Source of the DNA: Candidatus Methylomirabilota bacterium
Lineage (GTDB): Bacteria; Methylomirabilota; Methylomirabilia; Methylomirabilales; CSP1-5
Assembly: GCA_023249165.1 (NCBI GenBank)
Contig: JAHFDE010000112.1
Location: forward strand, 1 to 7,270
DNA: 7,270 nt
Direction: 5' to 3'
Both the position numbers and the translations under genes were made by a program. The notes beneath the pieces were generated by a model. The model was not told the DNA's origin. It did not search any database and was given only the letters and a program-made list of their open reading frames with translations. Below, in pieces: positions 5,432-7,270 of the stretch; the stretch's first letter is position 1, and each line of letters begins with the position of its first letter.

Positions 5432-6212
5432 GGACCTTGACGAGATGATTCACCGGCCCCTTGCCTTTCCCGATCTTGAGCCCTGACGCAATCGCCGCGT
5501 GGATGTACCGTTGGGCCACTAGAACGGCCTCCGTGACGGCATAGCCCTTGGCCAGTCCTGCCGCGATGGCGGCGGAGAGGGTGCAGCCGCTGCCATGGGT
5601 GTTCTCGGTCGGGATCTTTGGGGCATCCCGGACCTCAAAGACTTTCCCGTCGTACAAGACATCGAAGACCCTCTGGCCAGCAAGATGTCCTCCCTTCACC
5701 AGCACGTACTGGGGCCCCAAGGCCTTGATGGCGCGCGCGGCCTCCTTCATTCCGTCGAGATCCTCGGTCTTCTCGCCCCAGAGAATAGTGGCTTCGTCGA
5801 GATTGGGGGTCACGACCGTCGCCAAGGGAATGAGGAGCATCCTCACCGCCTCGACGGCATCCTCGTCGAGGAGACGATGGCCGGTGGCCGACACCATGAC
5901 CGGATCCACCACGAGATTCCGGAGCCGAAATGCCTCCACCTCGCGCGCGACGACGGCGACGATCTCCTTCGTAGCCAGCATGCCAGTCTTGCCCGCATCG
6001 GCGCCGATGTCCGAGAGGACAGACCGGATCTGGAGCGTGACGAAGTCGGGGGGAAGGACCTGGACACCCTGCACCCCGAGGGTGTTCTGCGCGGTGATGG
6101 CGGTTAGGACGGACAGGCCATAGACCCCAAAGGCACTGAAGGTCTTGAGATCCGCCTGGATCCCCGCCCCTCCGCCAGAGTCGGAGCCGGCAATGGTGAT
6201 GGCCCGTCGCAT
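5409..6212 (-). CDS. thiD: Hydroxymethylpyrimidine / phosphomethylpyrimidine kinase
   Basis: 267 residues, the usual length for ThiD, a ribokinase-fold cytosolic enzyme that phosphorylates 4-amino-5-hydroxymethyl-2-methylpyrimidine and then its monophosphate, giving the pyrimidine half of thiamine. Landmarks run in order: A8-G-S-D-S-G-G-G-A-G-I-Q-A-D (8-21) at the substrate site, Lys-Thr-Gly-Met (75-78), Val-Asp-Pro-Val-Met (102-106), Thr-Pro-Asn-Leu-Asp-Glu (135-140), Val-Lys-Gly-Gly-His (172-176), and the anion-hole H206-G-S-G-C210 with the Cys typical of ThiD. The C-terminus has the family's Gly-Lys-Gly-Lys-Gly-Pro-Val-Asn-His (248-256). ATG 6212 is chosen over the in-frame TTG at 6227 because a purine-rich site lies between them and the protein then starts at the usual distance from the first strand. 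No fused ThiE or TenA domain and no other thiamine gene is in the window. It is followed closely by coaBC. Confidence 0.95.
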   Translation of the reverse strand: MRRAITIAGSDSGGGAGIQADLKTFSAFGVYGLSVLTAITAQNTLGVQGVQVLPPDFVTLQIRSVLSDIGADAGKTGMLATKEIVAVVAREVEAFRLRNLVVDPVMVSATGHRLLDEDAVEAVRMLLIPLATVVTPNLDEATILWGEKTEDLDGMKEAARAIKALGPQYVLVKGGHLAGQRVFDVLYDGKVFEVRDAPKIPTENTHGSGCTLSAAIAAGLAKGYAVTEAVLVAQRYIHAAIASGLKIGKGKGPVNHLVKVRGLRTEG

Positions 6213-6216
6213 CGCG

Positions 6217-6224
6217 CCTCTCCG
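6217..6224 (-). promoter_or_regulatory. Shine-Dalgarno site setting the thiD start
   Basis: CGGAGAGG on the minus strand ends four bases before ATG 6212. It lies downstream of the TTG at 6227, so that codon is not the likely start. Confidence 0.6.
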
Positions 6225-6236
6225 CAACTACACACC

Positions 6237-6265
6237 ATTATGCCCGACGTCTGAACCGCGCGCAA
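6237..6265 (-). promoter_or_regulatory. Putative sigma70-type promoter for thiD-coaBC-UDG
   Basis: On the minus strand a -35-like TTGCGC (6265-6260) and a -10-like CATAAT (6242-6237, five of six consensus bases) are separated by exactly 17 bases. Initiation would fall near 6230, leaving a leader of about 18 bases before the thiD ATG. Such a leader is long enough for the ribosome-binding site but far too short for a TPP riboswitch. Confidence 0.5.
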
Positions 6266-6321
6266 GCCTTGTGGCCACCGCGCGACGAAGCGGATTCCGC
6301 GTCTCCTACGGCCGGCCGTAG
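6257..6321. repeat. Palindrome cluster between slt and thiD
   Basis: Three GC-rich symmetric elements lie in 65 bases. CTACGGCCGGCCGTAG (6306-6321) is a perfect 16-base palindrome containing the slt stop codon. GCGGA-T-TCCGC (6290-6300) is an 11-base one. CGCGCG arms (6257-6262 and 6279-6284) flank a 16-base spacer that includes the palindrome GTGGCCAC (6271-6278). Together they could form hairpins ending the slt message, although no U-tract is present. The left element overlaps the -35 box of the putative thiD promoter. Confidence 0.5.
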
Positions 6322-7270
6322 AGGGTGCGGTACCGGTCATAGCTCCCGAGGACCCGTTTCACGTAGCGGCGGGTTTCAGGATAGGGGATCTCCTCGATGA
6401 ATATCTCTGGGTCCTGGGATGACTGAAGCGTATCGAGCCAGCGTCGGACGACGTGCGGTCCGGCATTGTACGAGGCGAGGGTCAGGACCAGATTTCCTCC
6501 GAACTCCTCATGGAGCTTGGCCAGGTAGCGGGTTCCCAGCGCGATGTTGGGAGCGGGGGTGTCGAGGTCGGGGAGGCTCCGAAGATTGTTCTCCTTGGCC
6601 ACCTGCGCCGCGGTGGCTGGCAAGAGCTGCATGAGTCCCCTCGCCCCCGCCCTCGAGAGGGCCTTGGGAGCAAAGGCGCTCTCTTCGCGGATGACGGCGA
6701 TCACCAGATATGGGTCGAGACGGCTCTCGCCTGCATAGTGATCGACCCATGCCCAGAAGGCCCGAGGGTAAAGAAACGTCCAGAAGGAGGACAGGACCCC
6801 GTCCTGTCCGGCCGTCCTGAGCAGGCCGCCCGCCGCGCGCCGCGCGAGGCTGATCACGCGGTCGAACTGGCTCGCCCGGCTGAGCGCCTCGCAGGCTTCC
6901 CGTTGGAGCGACAGCTCACGGGGATGCGCCCTGGCAATCTCCCAGTACTCTAGAGCGGCCTCGTCCCAGAGTCTCAAGAAGGAGAGCTCTCGGGCCTTGG
7001 CCACGACAGGGGACGCGGAATTTTCGGGGGGCAGAAGAGAGTCAGCGGATAATCTCGCGGGCTTCAGGGCGAGGCGCTGACGGGCGGCCTGGAGATAGTA
7101 GGGGTCGTCGCCCGCCTCCTTGAGCAGGCGGTGGTACGTCTTGGTGGCGAGGTTCTTATCCCCGAGCTGCTCCAGCATGCGCCCGCGCCAGTACAGCGCC
7201 TGGGCCTTGAGGGGCGATTGGGGGTACTTCTCCAGGAGGTGCGACAATTCGTGAACGGCCGGCTGGAGCT
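6306..7270 (-). CDS. Soluble lytic murein transglycosylase (Slt70-like), C-terminal part
   Basis: The frame is open to the right edge; the TTG at 7247 is merely an internal Leu codon, so the gene is 5'-truncated by the window. Residues are counted from that codon. Residues 1-60, with the Gln-Ala-Leu-Tyr-Trp-Arg-Gly-Arg segment (16-23), and residues about 85-145 are helical-hairpin repeats like the superhelical U domain of Slt70. The lytic transglycosylase domain begins near 175: catalytic E189 in Val-Ile-Arg-Glu-Glu-Ser-Ala, then Gly-Ala-Arg-Gly-Leu-Met-Gln-Leu-Leu-Pro (201-210), and Ser-Tyr-Asn-Ala-Gly-Pro (259-264). All are conserved, so it should cleave the MurNAc-GlcNAc bond with formation of 1,6-anhydro-MurNAc. 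It is expected to be exported to the cell envelope, but the signal peptide would be outside the window. It lies 93 bases upstream of thiD on the same strand, with palindromes and a promoter between, so it may be a separate transcript. Confidence 0.92.
   Translation of the reverse strand, partial: LQPAVHELSHLLEKYPQSPLKAQALYWRGRMLEQLGDKNLATKTYHRLLKEAGDDPYYLQAARQRLALKPARLSADSLLPPENSASPVVAKARELSFLRLWDEAALEYWEIARAHPRELSLQREACEALSRASQFDRVISLARRAAGGLLRTAGQDGVLSSFWTFLYPRAFWAWVDHYAGESRLDPYLVIAVIREESAFAPKALSRAGARGLMQLLPATAAQVAKENNLRSLPDLDTPAPNIALGTRYLAKLHEEFGGNLVLTLASYNAGPHVVRRWLDTLQSSQDPEIFIEEIPYPETRRYVKRVLGSYDRYRTLYGRP

Noticed and set aside
4621..5448. 275-codon plus-strand frame opposite coaBC
   Set aside because: It shadows a fully conserved CoaBC coding region and has no recognisable domain or ribosome-binding site.
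6210..6227. TTG 6227 as the thiD start
   Set aside because: A Shine-Dalgarno-like CGGAGAGG lies between TTG 6227 and ATG 6212, and family length fits the ATG.
7245..7247. TTG 7247 as the start of the lytic transglycosylase
   Set aside because: The frame continues to the window edge with repeat-like helical sequence, so the gene is cut by the window and this is an internal codon.

Overview
This is a GC-rich, gene-dense bacterial chromosome segment with housekeeping content and no tRNA, rRNA, CRISPR array or insertion sequence that I can see. The GC-rich codon use, tight spacing and GTG start fit a soil or groundwater lineage such as Methylomirabilota/Rokubacteria or a deltaproteobacterial-type group. 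That placement is inference from style, not from a marker gene.

Layout. At the left edge (1-184, minus strand) is the N-terminus of the primosomal helicase PriA. A 233-base gap (185-417) carries a good sigma70-type promoter (223-252) facing right. It leads into a plus-strand block: a HAD-family phosphatase-like protein (418-1104), a GHMP-superfamily sugar kinase overlapping it by 4 bases (1101-2129), a fumarylacetoacetate hydrolase (FAH) family enzyme (2171-3091) and a small CDGSH iron-sulfur protein (3168-3392). A bulged hairpin (3382-3424) separates this block from a convergent minus-strand block. Read in its own direction, that block is a soluble lytic transglycosylase (slt-type, entering from the right edge and ending at 6306), thiD (6212 to 5409), coaBC (5403 to 4204) and a family-4 uracil-DNA glycosylase (4180 to 3449).

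How the genes work together. thiD (thiamine pyrimidine kinase), coaBC (coenzyme A synthesis) and the glycosylase (repair of deaminated cytosine) are closely spaced and probably co-transcribed from a promoter at 6237-6265. PriA (replication restart), on the same strand beyond the plus-strand block, would fit the end of the same ancestral gene string. The HAD and GHMP genes are translationally coupled and look like a phosphatase plus kinase acting on a common sugar or sugar phosphate. The FAH-family and CDGSH genes follow but have no obvious metabolic link to them.

Points deserving a second look are: period-7 GAGNNNN repeats at two gene junctions that supply stop codons in all three frames; a CoaBC whose conserved decarboxylase Asn and Cys are replaced by Asp127 and Ser160; the uncharacterised HAD/GHMP pair; and palindromes around the slt-thiD junction. 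I see no convincing case for a wholly new defence or mobile system here.
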